Source: JAOPZW01 sp963803375
Lineage (GTDB): Bacteria; Actinomycetota; Thermoleophilia; Solirubrobacterales; Solirubrobacteraceae
NCBI GenBank assembly: GCA_963803375.1
Contig: CAWDMB010000016.1
Location: forward strand, 214,145-278,144
Direction: 5' to 3'
Length of the DNA stretch: 64,000 nt
A model generated the notes under the pieces. That model saw only the letters and a list, made by a program, of their open reading frames with translations, was not told where the DNA came from and made no database searches. Positions 15,808 to 26,831 of the stretch are shown piece by piece. Made by a program: the position numbers and the translations under genes. Positions within the stretch are counted from its first letter, which is position 1; each line of letters begins with the position of its first letter.

Positions 15808-17953
15808 TCCCGGGGTTCGACCCGGCGTCCGCGTCGCGCAGGCTCGAGGCGCTCGTCGCCGCGATCCAGGCCTTCCCGCCCGATCGCCAGCCCGCGGTGC
15901 TGCGCGAGTATCTCGACGCCGAGCTCGGCCGCCTCGAGGCGATGGAGGACGCCCACCACGCCTTCCTGGGCGAATGCGTGCTCCTGGCCGTCGACAACAT
16001 GCAGGACGCGCGGCTGCAGTCGGTCGAGGACCGCCTCGCCGCGCTCGAGAGCCCCGACGGCCCGTCGATCGCGGAGACGCTCACTGAGGCCGCGCTGGTC
16101 TTCGCGCTGTCCTTGGCGACCTTGGCGGCCGTCGAGACGGTGGGCGGTGCCGTCCTGCTCTGGGCCGGCCAGGCGGCGTTGGCGCCCGTCGCGCGCAAGG
16201 CGGTCGAGGAGGCCGATCAGGCGCTCCTGACCACGGCGCGCACCCAGGTGAGCTCTCTGAGCCAGCTGCAGGCGACGCAGACGCTCCGGGCCGAGCACCT
16301 CAGAGGAGTCGCGACGGTGCTGGACGGCTTGCGCGGCGGGTCGCTGTCGTCGGCGCTGTGGCAGGTCGGCAAGGCGCTGCTCAACCCGATCGCGACGGCC
16401 AAGAGCATCGCCGAGGCCATGTCCAAGACGTTCACGGTCACGGCCGAGATCGAGGCGACCCAAGCGAAGATGCTCGTCAGCCACCTGGCCATGGCCGAAG
16501 GCATGGAGGCCTCGGTCGCGGCCCGTATGGCCTACGACAAGGCGCTCATCGGCGACGCTGCCCGCCCCGACGCTCAGTGGCGCAAGTTCCTCGACGACGC
16601 GAGCGGCGGCCTGGCCCTCGCGCCGGCGTACAGCGTCTTCCAGAACCTCTGGAAGAACGTCCCGCCGTCGGGGCAGCCGAGCGCGGACACGGTCGCCGAG
16701 CCGTTCATGGCCTCGACGCCCGCGGGGAGGCTGCTCACCCTCATGCGCGAGAATCGCCTCGCCGTCCGCGAGGAGTACGCCGTCCTGCGTGCGGGCCTGC
16801 GCTTCCGCACCGACGACAGCTTCGTCGCGGACCCCCTGGTCAGCCAGCTCAGCGGGCTGGTCACGGAGCTCGCTCCGCTGCGAAGCGCCTATCGCGCGCT
16901 CGACGACACCGTGCGCCCGCTCATCGTCCGCGGCTACGAGGCCGCGCTGTGGTGGGCCTACCTCCAGACGAACGGGATGCTGGCGCGGGTCGAGGCTGCC
17001 GGCTATGAGACCGACAGCGACGAGCTGGAGACGGGTGAGATCGTCGAGGGGCACGTCATCACCGAGGCGCCTCCGCGCGTGGTGCCGGCCCCGACCGTCT
17101 ATCTGGACCCGCTGCCTCCGCAGGACCTCTACGTCTACGAGGCCGACTTCTACCCGGGCGTGCCGCTGCTGGCCGAGGAGCGCGCCGAGTACCTCTACAC
17201 GACGTTCGCCGAGCCCTACTTCCGCGTCCCCGAGCATGCCGCGACTCTTCCCTTCGCCTACAGCCCCGCCAACTACGTCGGCGTCAGGGCCCAGCCCAAG
17301 CGGCTCTACGGCGGACTGATCACGAACTTCGAGCGGGCGCGGCGGGTCGACGAGATGCGCCTCACGGCGATCCTGTTCTTCCTCAAGCTCCCCGAGCTTG
17401 AGGATCCCACCTCGTCCGGGCTGCTCGGCGCGCTGGGCGAGCTGCGGGGAAGCCCGCCGAGCGCGGCGGGCTGGATGGCGCTGCATCCTGCCGCGACGCC
17501 CGCGCCGCCGCCCAACCCGCTCACGGACGGCTCGGTTGCGCGCGCCTCGCGGGCGGCCGCGCCGGCCCTGGCCGCGCTGCTGTCCGACACCGGCGTCCTC
17601 AGCCGCACGTTCTACGAGACCCAGCGGGGCGAGCTGCTCGCAGCCACCAACGAGCTGCGCAGCGACATCACCGAGATGCAGGCGCTCGCGGCCGGCAACC
17701 TCACCCCCGCCACGTCCACCCGCGGCCTCGACGTCGAGGCCTACGACGAGCTCATCATGTCGAGCAGAAGCAGCTGCTCGACCTCTACGCCCGGGTCCTG
17801 ACCACCGCTCAGTTCGACGAGGCCGAGGTCACGGTCATCAAGACCCACTTCGAAGCGCTCGTCAAGCGTCTGGCCACATGGACGCTTCCTGCGACCACCG
17901 CGAAGCCGCAGGCCTCGCCCTTCCGCTTCGCGACCCCGTCTTCGACCCGATAA
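15804..17953 (+). CDS. Large unrecognised protein, first gene of a two-gene module (frameshifted near the end)
   Basis: No family recognised. The frame from 15804 gives 665 residues and stops at 17801. Another 63 clearly coding residues continue in the -1 frame from about 17760 to a TAA at 17951-17953 (EQKQLLDLYARVLTTAQF...), so one base is missing or a -1 frameshift is used. Features: helical N terminus; a hydrophobic helical hairpin at about residues 95-130 (ALVFALSLATLAAVETVGG, then AVLLWAGQAAL); helical middle; a Pro/Tyr-rich stretch around 425-470 (PPRVVPAPTVYLDPLPPQDL). There is no signal peptide. It is co-directional with and 17 bases upstream of the next gene, so probably one operon. 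A membrane-interacting role is inference. Confidence 0.65.
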
Positions 17954-17970
17954 CCCAGAGGAGCCTTCCC

Positions 17971-20766
17971 ATGGCCACGTCCCAGGAGCTGTTCCGCTTT
18001 GCGTCGACCCGCCGGCCCGACCGGGCCGTCATGAGCCAGATCTCGGGTCGCCTCATCGTCGACGGGCGCGAGCCGCGAGCCGGCTCGCTGCGCTCCGAGC
18101 TGTTCGGGCCCGGTGAGTTCGAGCCGAAGCTGGCCACGGCCAACGCCTACGCGCATTCGGCCGACTTCCTGGACGTGGACAGCCCGGCGATCGTGGCGCT
18201 CGAGCCCTTCGTGGCCTACCTGCGCGAGGCGCTGGCGCCCGACGTCCTCTTGGCCGACGTGGTCGCGGCGATCGCGGAGCGGTTCCCGTTGCTGAGCCGG
18301 ATCCTGGCCGAGCTGACCCCCGATCGCGCCGACGAGGCCATCGACGCCGCGATGTTCACGATCTGGGACTCGTTCTACGTCCAGACGATCCGCGGCTGCG
18401 ATCGCTATGTGACCACGAACCACCTGATCGACGCGTTGCGCGCCTATCACGTGCTCGCGCTGCTGGTGGCCGCGCGCAGCGACGGGCTCGAAGGCTGGCC
18501 GGGGCTCGCCTTCGACGACTACGACGCCCTCATCGACCTCGAGGCCGCGGCCGCCGGCGCCGCCGGCGCGGCCCGTGCCGCGTCCGCGGGCGTGGCGGCC
18601 GCCGCCGCGGCTTCGGCCTTCGCCCCGGCCGGGCGCTTCCGCGTGCCGCTCGAGGTCGGGGCGCTCAAGCCGCCCGCGGTCGCCGATCTGCTGCTCGTCG
18701 AGCAGACGCTGCGCCGCTACGAGCTCGGCCAGCTCGGCCGGCTCGAGTCGATCATGCGCGGCGAGCGCCGCGAGCTCACCCTGCGCAGCCTGGCCCGCTC
18801 GACCCAGACCACGACGACGGAGACCCTGCAGGAGGAGGAGAGCTCGAGCAGCGTCAAGACCGACGAGCGCTTCCGCCTCGCGACGCAGGCCCAGCAGAGC
18901 GCCGAGCAGAGCCTCGGCGTGCAGGCCGGGATCTCGGTCAGCGGGAAGTTCGGCCCCGTCCAGGTCTCGGCCTCGGTCAACGCGTCGTTCAACACCTCGA
19001 AGTCGTCGTCGGACTCCACCTCGCAGGAGTACGCGAAGACGATCACCGAGGAGGCCAGCCAGAGCGTCAGGAGCTCCATCAAGGAGAGCTCGTCGCTGAC
19101 GATCCTCACCGAGAGCGAGGACACGTCGCTGCGCGGCTGGAACAACGAGGGGGGCACCACCAACGTCAACGGCCTCTACCGCTGGGTCGACCAGGTCAAC
19201 GACGCGAGCCTGAAGAACTACGGCCGGCGCCTGATGCTCTCGCTCAACGTGCCGGAGCCGTCGGCCTTCTACAACGGCCTGCTCGCGCAGCGCGAGGCGG
19301 CCGCGACGGCCGAGCTGGAGGAGCCGATGCCGCCGTCGCGGCTCAGCCCGAGCTCGCTGGCGGTCCTTGAGGAGGGCAGCACGGACGGCTTCGAGAGCCA
19401 TCAGGACCTCGACGAGTCCAACTTCGCGCGGCTCGCCGCTCGCTACGACGTGCCCGTGGAGCTCCCGCCGCGCGCGTACGTCACCGGCAGCAAGACGATC
19501 GTCCATCCCGACGCCATGCAGGCCATCGAGGTCAAGGAGCACGACCACCCCAGCGATCTGAGCCTCGTGATGTCCGACAGCACCCTGACGGTCGATCCCG
19601 GCTACCGGCTGACCGAGGTCGGCGTGCTCGCGGCCGAGGGCGACCGGGGTGGCCTGGGCAACCTCGTCGACGCCCTCAAGCTCGGCGAGGACGAGGCCAA
19701 GGCCGAGGACGCCAACGTCATCCTCGTGCAGGTCGCCGGGATGAGCTTCTACCTCACGGCGTTCAAGGATCCCGACGACGGCGACAAGAAGGTCATCAGG
19801 TCGAACTTCAACACCTACCAGCCCATCCCGACCGTCCACCCTCCGGAGTTGGCGCCCTTCGGAGAGCTCGTCCACCCGAGCATCCCGATCACGGTCACCG
19901 CGAACTTCGAGGGCATGCTGGCGCTCACCGTCGCCTACCAGGCCGAGCGCACGGCAGAGGCGCTCGACAGCTGGAAGGCCGCCACCTACGCGGCGATCGT
20001 CAAGGGCTACACGACCAAGCGCCAGGCCTACGAGCAGTCGCTGACCGTGGCCACGTCGAAGGCCGAGGCCGGCACGCAGGCCCAGACCTTCGCCCTCCGC
20101 GAGGATCAGTACCGCAGCATCGAGCTGACCGAGCTCAAGCGTGGGTGCATCGACCTGCTGACCGAGAGCGCGGCGGCCGGCCACAGCTCGATCGCCATCG
20201 AGGAGGACGGCACGCCGCGGATAGTCATCGACGAGGCCGAGGGCGCTCTGCACCCCGGCTGGCGCGCGCCGCTGCCCAACGGCTCGGTCGCGGAGTTCTT
20301 CGAGCTCGCCTTCGAGTGGGAGAACACGACCTACCAGCTCTACCCCTACTACTGGGCCGGCGCGAGTCGGTGGGCCGACCTCGCGCAGGCCGAGGGCGCC
20401 GACCCGATCTTCCAGCAGTTCCTGCGAGCGGGCAGCGCCTCGGTCGCCGTGCCCGTGCGGCCCGGCTACGAGCGCTCGGTGATGTTCTTCCTGAAGACGG
20501 GCGACATCTGGGGCGGTGGGTACCTTGCGCTGTTCACCGACCACGACATGCTCGACGCGTACCGCGACGTCGAGCTCGGGCGCCAGTTCGACCCGCCGCT
20601 GCAGGTCGGCGAGTCGTGGGAGATCACCCTGCCCACGAGCATGGTCATGCTCCAGGCCGACGAGACGCTGCCCGAGTTCCCGCCAGAGGTGGAGGCCGAG
20701 GTCGAGGTCGCGCGCTCGGCGCCCGCGAGGCTGACCGCGGCCCGGGCCGGCAGCAACGGAGGCTGA
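17971..20766 (+). CDS. 931-aa unrecognised protein, second gene of the module
   Basis: No family recognised. ATG at 17971 follows AGAGGAG with good spacing. Residues 1-190 are helical; 190-220 is an Ala-rich low-complexity linker; about 265-385 is Ser/Thr/Glu-rich with alternating polar and hydrophobic residues (GISVSGKFGPVQVSASVNAS), as in amphipathic beta strands that some pore-forming proteins insert; about 388-440 is a conserved-looking motif zone (GLYRWVDQVND, YGRRLMLSLNVPEP). The C-terminal half has beta-rich segments and ends in an Ala/Glu-rich tail. No signal peptide or transmembrane helix. It could be a surface, toxin or particle component; that is inference from composition and pairing only. 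Confidence 0.75.
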   Translation: MATSQELFRFASTRRPDRAVMSQISGRLIVDGREPRAGSLRSELFGPGEFEPKLATANAYAHSADFLDVDSPAIVALEPFVAYLREALAPDVLLADVVAAIAERFPLLSRILAELTPDRADEAIDAAMFTIWDSFYVQTIRGCDRYVTTNHLIDALRAYHVLALLVAARSDGLEGWPGLAFDDYDALIDLEAAAAGAAGAARAASAGVAAAAAASAFAPAGRFRVPLEVGALKPPAVADLLLVEQTLRRYELGQLGRLESIMRGERRELTLRSLARSTQTTTTETLQEEESSSSVKTDERFRLATQAQQSAEQSLGVQAGISVSGKFGPVQVSASVNASFNTSKSSSDSTSQEYAKTITEEASQSVRSSIKESSSLTILTESEDTSLRGWNNEGGTTNVNGLYRWVDQVNDASLKNYGRRLMLSLNVPEPSAFYNGLLAQREAAATAELEEPMPPSRLSPSSLAVLEEGSTDGFESHQDLDESNFARLAARYDVPVELPPRAYVTGSKTIVHPDAMQAIEVKEHDHPSDLSLVMSDSTLTVDPGYRLTEVGVLAAEGDRGGLGNLVDALKLGEDEAKAEDANVILVQVAGMSFYLTAFKDPDDGDKKVIRSNFNTYQPIPTVHPPELAPFGELVHPSIPITVTANFEGMLALTVAYQAERTAEALDSWKAATYAAIVKGYTTKRQAYEQSLTVATSKAEAGTQAQTFALREDQYRSIELTELKRGCIDLLTESAAAGHSSIAIEEDGTPRIVIDEAEGALHPGWRAPLPNGSVAEFFELAFEWENTTYQLYPYYWAGASRWADLAQAEGADPIFQQFLRAGSASVAVPVRPGYERSVMFFLKTGDIWGGGYLALFTDHDMLDAYRDVELGRQFDPPLQVGESWEITLPTSMVMLQADETLPEFPPEVEAEVEVARSAPARLTAARAGSNGG

Positions 20767-20789
20767 GGGCCGGGGTCTCTCCGGTCCCG

Positions 20790-20795
20790 TAGGGT
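20790..20795 (+). promoter_or_regulatory. -10 box (TAGGGT) of the decarboxylase gene
   Basis: TAGGGT, 6-base spacer, ATG at 20802; leaderless arrangement. It shows the decarboxylase is not simply the third gene of the preceding module. Confidence 0.55.
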
Positions 20796-20801
20796 CGAGC
20801 C

Positions 20802-22193
20802 ATGGACCGGACGGCCCTCCTGCACGACGCCGCCGACCGCGCGGCCGCTTTTCTCGAGGGACTGCCGGAGGCGCCCGTCGGCCCGCGCGAGACGGATCCG
20901 GACGCCCTGCGCGCCGCGCTGGGAGGCCCGCTGCCGGTGGGCGGAGACGACCCCGCGGCGGTGCTCGGCGCGCTGGCGGCGGCGGCTGAGCCGGGGCTCA
21001 TGCGCAGCCAGAGCCCGCGCTTCTTCGGGTTCGTCATCGGCGGGGCGACGCCCGCCGCGCTGGCCGCCGACTGGCTCGCGTCGGCCTGGGATCAGAACGC
21101 CTGCCTCTACGTCGCCGCGCCGGCCGCGGCGATCGCCGAGGAGGTCGTCGGCGGCTGGCTCGCGGGGCTGCTCGGCCTGCCGGAGGACGCGTCGTTCACG
21201 CTGACCACGGGCTGCCAGATGGCGCACGTGACGTGCCTGGCCGCGGCGCGCCACGCCGTGCTGGCCCGCGCCGGCTGGGACGCGGAGGCGGGCGGCCTCC
21301 AAGGCGCGCCGCGCGTGCGCGTCCTGACCGGGGCCGCGCGGCACGTCACGGTCGATCGCGCCGTGCGCCTTCTCGGCCTGGGCACGGACGCGCTCGTCCC
21401 CGTGGCCGTCGACGGCGAGGGGCGGATGGAACCGGCGGCGCTGGCCGAGGCGCTCGTCGCCGGCGAGGGGCCGGCGATCGTCGTCGCCCAGGCGGGGGAG
21501 GTCAACACGGGCGCCTTCGACCCGCTCGACGCGATCGCCGACGCCGCCGCCGAGGCCGGCGCCTGGGTCCACGTCGACGGCGCGTTCGGCCTGTGGGCCG
21601 CGGCGAGCCCGGCCCGGCGCCCCCTCACTGCCGGCGCCGGGTGCGCCGACTCCTGGGCCACCGACGCCCACAAGTGGCTCAACGTGCCCTACGACGCGGG
21701 CCTCGCGTTCTGCGCGCACCCGGCCGATCACCGGGCGGCGATGTCGGCGGGCGCGGCCTACCTCGCACCGGGCGCGCGCGACGGCCTCGACTGGGCGCCC
21801 GAGGCCTCGCGGCGCGCGCGCGCCTTCACGGTGTGGGCGGCGCTGCGCGCGCTCGGGCGCGATGGCGTCGCCGACCTCGTCGAGCGCTGCTGCACGGCCG
21901 CCACGCGCTTCGCCGAGATCCTGGGCGAGGAGCCCGGCGTCGAGGTCCTCAACGACGTCGTCCTCAACCAGGTGCTCGTGCGCTTCGGCGATGACGACGA
22001 CGCGACCGATGCCGTCATCGCCGCCGTCCAGGCCGACGGCACGTGCTGGCTGGGCGGCACGGTCTGGCGCGGGCGGCGCGCGATGCGGATCTCGGTTTCC
22101 AACTGGGCGACGACGCTCAGCGACGTCGATCGCTCGGCCGCAGCGATTCTCGCCGCCGCTCGAGCTCGTCGCGCTCGACCGCGTTCGCGCTGA
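20802..22193 (+). CDS. Group II PLP-dependent decarboxylase (aromatic-L-amino-acid/glutamate decarboxylase family)
   Basis: A 463-aa cytosolic enzyme. Motifs: HPRFFGF-like start (here SPRFFGFVIGG), TTGCQMAH, HVTVDRAVRLLG, VHVDGAFGLWA (Asp contacting the PLP ring) and DAHKWLNVPYD, whose lysine forms the Schiff base. The family removes the carboxyl group of aromatic, acidic or other amino acids; the substrate is not predictable. The last 77 bases overlap the 3' end of the convergent sigma-factor gene, in a low-complexity Arg-rich tail (ARARRARPRSR). Confidence 0.88.
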   Translation: MDRTALLHDAADRAAAFLEGLPEAPVGPRETDPDALRAALGGPLPVGGDDPAAVLGALAAAAEPGLMRSQSPRFFGFVIGGATPAALAADWLASAWDQNACLYVAAPAAAIAEEVVGGWLAGLLGLPEDASFTLTTGCQMAHVTCLAAARHAVLARAGWDAEAGGLQGAPRVRVLTGAARHVTVDRAVRLLGLGTDALVPVAVDGEGRMEPAALAEALVAGEGPAIVVAQAGEVNTGAFDPLDAIADAAAEAGAWVHVDGAFGLWAAASPARRPLTAGAGCADSWATDAHKWLNVPYDAGLAFCAHPADHRAAMSAGAAYLAPGARDGLDWAPEASRRARAFTVWAALRALGRDGVADLVERCCTAATRFAEILGEEPGVEVLNDVVLNQVLVRFGDDDDATDAVIAAVQADGTCWLGGTVWRGRRAMRISVSNWATTLSDVDRSAAAILAAARARRARPRSR

Positions 22194-23343
22194 GGTCGAT
22201 CGCCCGCGCGTAGGCGGCGTCGGCGCCGCCGGCGTCGCCCGCCCGGCGCAGGAGCTCGGCGCGCGCCGCGTGCAGGGGTTGGTAGCCGTCGAGGCCGCGG
22301 ACCGCCTCGAGCAGGGCCAGGCCCGCCCGCGGCCCGTCGGCCATCCCGACCGCCACCGCGCGGTTGACGTCGACGACGGGCGAGGGCGCGAGGCGCCCGA
22401 GCGTGGCGTAGAGCGCCGCGATCTGCGGCCAGTCGACGGGATCGCGGACGTGCAGCGCCGCAATCGCGGCCTGGACCTGGTAGGGCCCGGGACGGCGCAG
22501 GCGCAGCGCGCGCTGCAGCGTGCGGGCGCCCTCGTCGAGGCGCGGGGCGTCCCAACGCGCGCGATCCTGGTCGGGCAGCGCGACGTACCGGCCATCGGCA
22601 TCGACGCGCGCCGCGCGCCGCCCGTCGTGCAGGAGCATGAGCGCGAGCAGGCCGGCGGCCTCGGCGTCGTCGGGCATGAGCTCGGCGAGCAGCCGCGCAA
22701 GGCGGATCGCCTCGGCGCAGAGGTCCTCGCGCACGAGGCGCTCGCCGGCGCTCGCCGCGTAGCCCTCGTTGAAGACGAGGTAGAGCACGGCCAGAACGCC
22801 GGCCATGCGATCCGGCAGGTCCTCGTCGCGCGGGACGCGATAGGGGATGCCGGCGGCGGCGATCTTGCGCCTCGCGCGCCAGAGGCGCTGGCTCATCGTC
22901 GGCTCGGGGACGAGGAACGCGCGCGCGATCTCGGCGCTGCGCAGACCGCCGAGCGTGCGCAACGTGAGCGCCACACGCGCCGGCATCGACAACGCCGGGT
23001 GGCAGCAGGTGAAGATCAGCCGCAGCCGGTCGTCGTCGACCGCGCCCGCGGGCTCGGATGCGTTGCGGTCGATCTCCATGAGCCCGCGCAGGAGCGCCAG
23101 GCGGTCGGCGAGCCCGCGCTCGCGGCGCAGGCGATCGATCGCCCGGCGCCGCGCCGCGGTCGTGATCCACGCCCCGGGATTCGCCGGGACGCCGTCGCGC
23201 GGCCACGTGGCCAGCGCGACGGCGAAGGCGTCCTGGAGCGCGTCCTCGGCCAGCTCGAAGCTCCCGCCGAGGTGGCGGATGAGCGTGGCCAGAACGCTCC
23301 CGGACTCCTCGCGGAAGGCCCGCTCGACCGCGTCCGCGGTCAC
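22117..23343 (-). CDS. ECF RNA polymerase sigma factor, SigI/DUF6596 type
   Basis: A 408-aa sigma-70 family protein. Residues 1-65 carry region 2 (LIRHLGGSFELAEDALQDAFAVALATWP), about 100-170 region 4 (LRLIFTCCHPALSMPARVALTLRTLGGLRSAEIA... with a helix-turn-helix), and the rest is the long TPR-like C-terminal extension typical of this group (AVLYLVFNEGY, DVNRAVAVGMADGP). These factors are nearly always next to YCII-domain genes, as here; the C-terminal domain is thought to control activity. GTG at 23343 overlaps the YCII stop by four bases (GTGA). Confidence 0.92.
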   Translation of the reverse strand: MTADAVERAFREESGSVLATLIRHLGGSFELAEDALQDAFAVALATWPRDGVPANPGAWITTAARRRAIDRLRRERGLADRLALLRGLMEIDRNASEPAGAVDDDRLRLIFTCCHPALSMPARVALTLRTLGGLRSAEIARAFLVPEPTMSQRLWRARRKIAAAGIPYRVPRDEDLPDRMAGVLAVLYLVFNEGYAASAGERLVREDLCAEAIRLARLLAELMPDDAEAAGLLALMLLHDGRRAARVDADGRYVALPDQDRARWDAPRLDEGARTLQRALRLRRPGPYQVQAAIAALHVRDPVDWPQIAALYATLGRLAPSPVVDVNRAVAVGMADGPRAGLALLEAVRGLDGYQPLHAARAELLRRAGDAGGADAAYARAIDLSANAVERDELERRRESLRPSDRRR

Positions 23344-23738
23344 GACGAGGCGCTCGTCCCCGCCTCGGATCCCTGCGTCGCGTCCGCGTCTTCGAACACC
23401 ATGACCGGCCGGACCTCGACGTGGCCGGTCTCGATGTGCGGCATGCCCGCCGCGTGGTCGAGCGCGGTGTCGAGATCCGGGGCCTCGATCAGGTAGAAGC
23501 CGCCGAGCCACTCCTTCGTGTCGGCGAACGGCCCGTCGGTCACGACCCGCTCGCCGTCGCGGACCGAGAGGGTCGTGGCCGTCTGCGGGGGCTGGAGCCC
23601 CTCGCCGGCCTCGTACGCCCCGCTGCTCTGCAGCGCCTCGGTGTAGGTGAACCAGCGGGCGGTCTGGGCCCGACCCTCGGGCGACGCCCGGTCCGGGCCG
23701 GCCTCGGGGTCGACGTAGATGATGAGCATGTACTTCAT
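23340..23738 (-). CDS. YCII-related (DGPF) domain protein
   Basis: A 132-aa ferredoxin-like-fold protein. MKYMLIIYVDP at the N terminus and the diagnostic VTDGPFADTKEWLGGFYLIEAPD segment identify the DGPF/YCII family, the standard partner of SigI-type ECF factors, proposed to act in sensing or as an enzyme of unknown substrate. The ATG at 23738 has AGGAGG six bases upstream, one of the few clear Shine-Dalgarno sites here. Operon with the sigma-factor gene. Confidence 0.92.
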   Translation of the reverse strand: MKYMLIIYVDPEAGPDRASPEGRAQTARWFTYTEALQSSGAYEAGEGLQPPQTATTLSVRDGERVVTDGPFADTKEWLGGFYLIEAPDLDTALDHAAGMPHIETGHVEVRPVMVFEDADATQGSEAGTSASS

Positions 23739-23855
23739 CGATGCCTCCTGGGCTTCGGGGGCCGGCGCCGGTCGCCGGCCTGCGACCGTACGACGAGCGG
23801 CGACCACGCCTGCTCTACCGCCGGGGCGCCGATCGGTCAAGTTGGCGCGCAGGCG

Positions 23856-24059
23856 CTACGCCCACGGCTCGCGGCCGGGTTCGCGCTCGACGCCCTCGGC
23901 CCGCGCGGCGAGGAGCCACGGGCTCTCGGGCGCCGGCGCGGGCGCGAGCGGAGGGGCGGTGTCGCGCAGGAAGCGCTCGAGCGCGGCGACGACGGCGGCG
24001 GCCTCCTCGGGCGACGCCGAGGGCGCCTCGATGCGCAGGCGGGGGCGGCGATTGGGCAC
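23856..24059 (-). CDS. accE: Acyl-CoA carboxylase epsilon subunit
   Basis: A 67-aa protein. The pattern RLRIEAPSASPEEAAAVVAAL followed by a Pro/Ala linker and a terminal SPWLLAAR...W is the usual form of the small actinobacterial epsilon subunits that stabilise the acetyl/propionyl-CoA carboxylase complex. Normally it directly follows the beta-subunit gene; here a secreted nuclease-fold gene lies between them, nine bases upstream. Very short and Ala-rich, so the call rests on pattern and neighbourhood. Confidence 0.7.
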   Translation of the reverse strand: MPNRRPRLRIEAPSASPEEAAAVVAALERFLRDTAPPLAPAPAPESPWLLAARAEGVEREPGREPWA

Positions 24060-24068
24060 GGATTCTCG

Positions 24069-25118
24069 TCAGCGGCGCAGCCGCAGCGTCGCGACGGCTC
24101 CCGCATGGTCGGAGGGCCAGAGACCGCCGATCCGCTCTCGTGACCGGTCCCCGACGACCCGCGTGCGGACGGCTCTGAGTCGCGGTCGGCTCAGGATGTG
24201 GTCGATGTATCGGCTCAACTTCGACACCGGGTTGTCGAGCCGCTCGTCCTGGCCGGCGGTCGGCGGCGCCGCGGGGAACGCGTCGACGAAGCTGGCTCCG
24301 ACCACGGCCCGCAGCGCCAGCCCCTCGGCGCCGACGTCGCCCGGAGCGGAGTTCAGGTCGCCGACGAGGATCGCCTGTCGGCTGCGTGAGCGAAGCGGGC
24401 CGCGCAGCAGCTGCGCGGCCTGGCGTTCGCGGATCGCGCCGTCGTAGGCCTCGAGGTGCGTGTTGACGAAGCGCAGGCGACGGGAGCGCACGGATGCGTC
24501 GACCGCCGTCCAGCCGCGCACGGAGCGCACCGGCCCGGTCGGCAACGGAACCGTCAGCAGGCTCGCGTACGTGCCCTTGCGGGTCCCGCGGATCTGCACC
24601 CGCGCGTGCTTGCCGGTCCTGACCAGGATGACGTCGCGGATCGTGAGCCGCAGGTCGAAGCCCAGGCTCGTCGGCACCTCGAGGTCGGCCTCCCGCTGCA
24701 CGACGGCGGCGCGGTATCGCAGGCCTCGTGCGGCGAGGGCGCGCCGCAGCAACGCCAGGAAGTCGTACACGACGACGCTGGCGTCGCGGACGTCGTTCGT
24801 CACGCCCCGCGCCGTGCGCCGCCAGAGCGCGACCTCCTGGAGGCCGACGAGATCCGGTCGGGTCGCGCGGATCTCGCGCGCGATCGCCTGCGCCCGCAGC
24901 GGGAAGTTCGTCTGCCGGACGACGCCGAGGAGCGCGGTGGCGCGTTGCGCCAGCTGATCGCGGTCCGTCGCCGTGGCCGCGGTGATGATGTCGGCGCCCA
25001 GATAGAGGTTGCGCGACATGACCGTGACGTCTGGGCGTGACGGCGCCGCCGCCGCGCCGGCCGGCACGACGAGCGCGAGGCTCGCGAGCGCCACGGCAAG
25101 GACACGAGGGGGGGACAC
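24069..25118 (-). CDS. Secreted endonuclease/exonuclease/phosphatase-fold protein
   Basis: A 349-aa exported protein. A signal peptide (RVLAVALASLALVVPAGAAAA) precedes a DNase I-like catalytic domain: SRNLYLGADI at the start of the fold, VGLQEVA (metal-binding Glu), NTHLEAYDG, VGDLNSAPGD (catalytic Asp/Asn), DHILSRP and the final WPSDHAGAVATL (catalytic Asp-His). Substrate could be nucleic acid, a phosphoinositide or another phosphodiester. GTG at 25118 is chosen for AGGAG seven bases upstream; a -10-like TAGGTT lies at 25147-25152. It sits between accD and accE. Confidence 0.85.
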   Translation of the reverse strand: MSPPRVLAVALASLALVVPAGAAAAPSRPDVTVMSRNLYLGADIITAATATDRDQLAQRATALLGVVRQTNFPLRAQAIAREIRATRPDLVGLQEVALWRRTARGVTNDVRDASVVVYDFLALLRRALAARGLRYRAAVVQREADLEVPTSLGFDLRLTIRDVILVRTGKHARVQIRGTRKGTYASLLTVPLPTGPVRSVRGWTAVDASVRSRRLRFVNTHLEAYDGAIRERQAAQLLRGPLRSRSRQAILVGDLNSAPGDVGAEGLALRAVVGASFVDAFPAAPPTAGQDERLDNPVSKLSRYIDHILSRPRLRAVRTRVVGDRSRERIGGLWPSDHAGAVATLRLRR

Positions 25119-25179
25119 GCTCCAGCTCCTAGGACGAAGAGCCGCGAACCTAACAGGCACGGAGGGCGGGACCAGCCGC

Positions 25180-26751
<1,572 letters not shown>

Positions 26752-26817
26752 CGCGGTGGCGAGTCTATGCGCCCGCGTGCACCGACAGGCCAGTTGCCGT
26801 GCCGCGGGCCGGGTCGT

Positions 26818-26823
26818 TAGGGT
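26818..26823 (+). promoter_or_regulatory. -10 box (TAGGGT) of the glycosyltransferase gene
   Basis: TAGGGT, 8-base spacer, GTG at 26832. The start was chosen from this arrangement. Confidence 0.5.
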
Positions 26824-26831
26824 GCCGCCCG

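Noticed and set aside
17971..20766. Phage tail or contractile-particle protein
   Set aside because: Size and beta-rich look are suggestive, but there are no neighbouring sheath, baseplate, AAA+ or lysis genes to support it.
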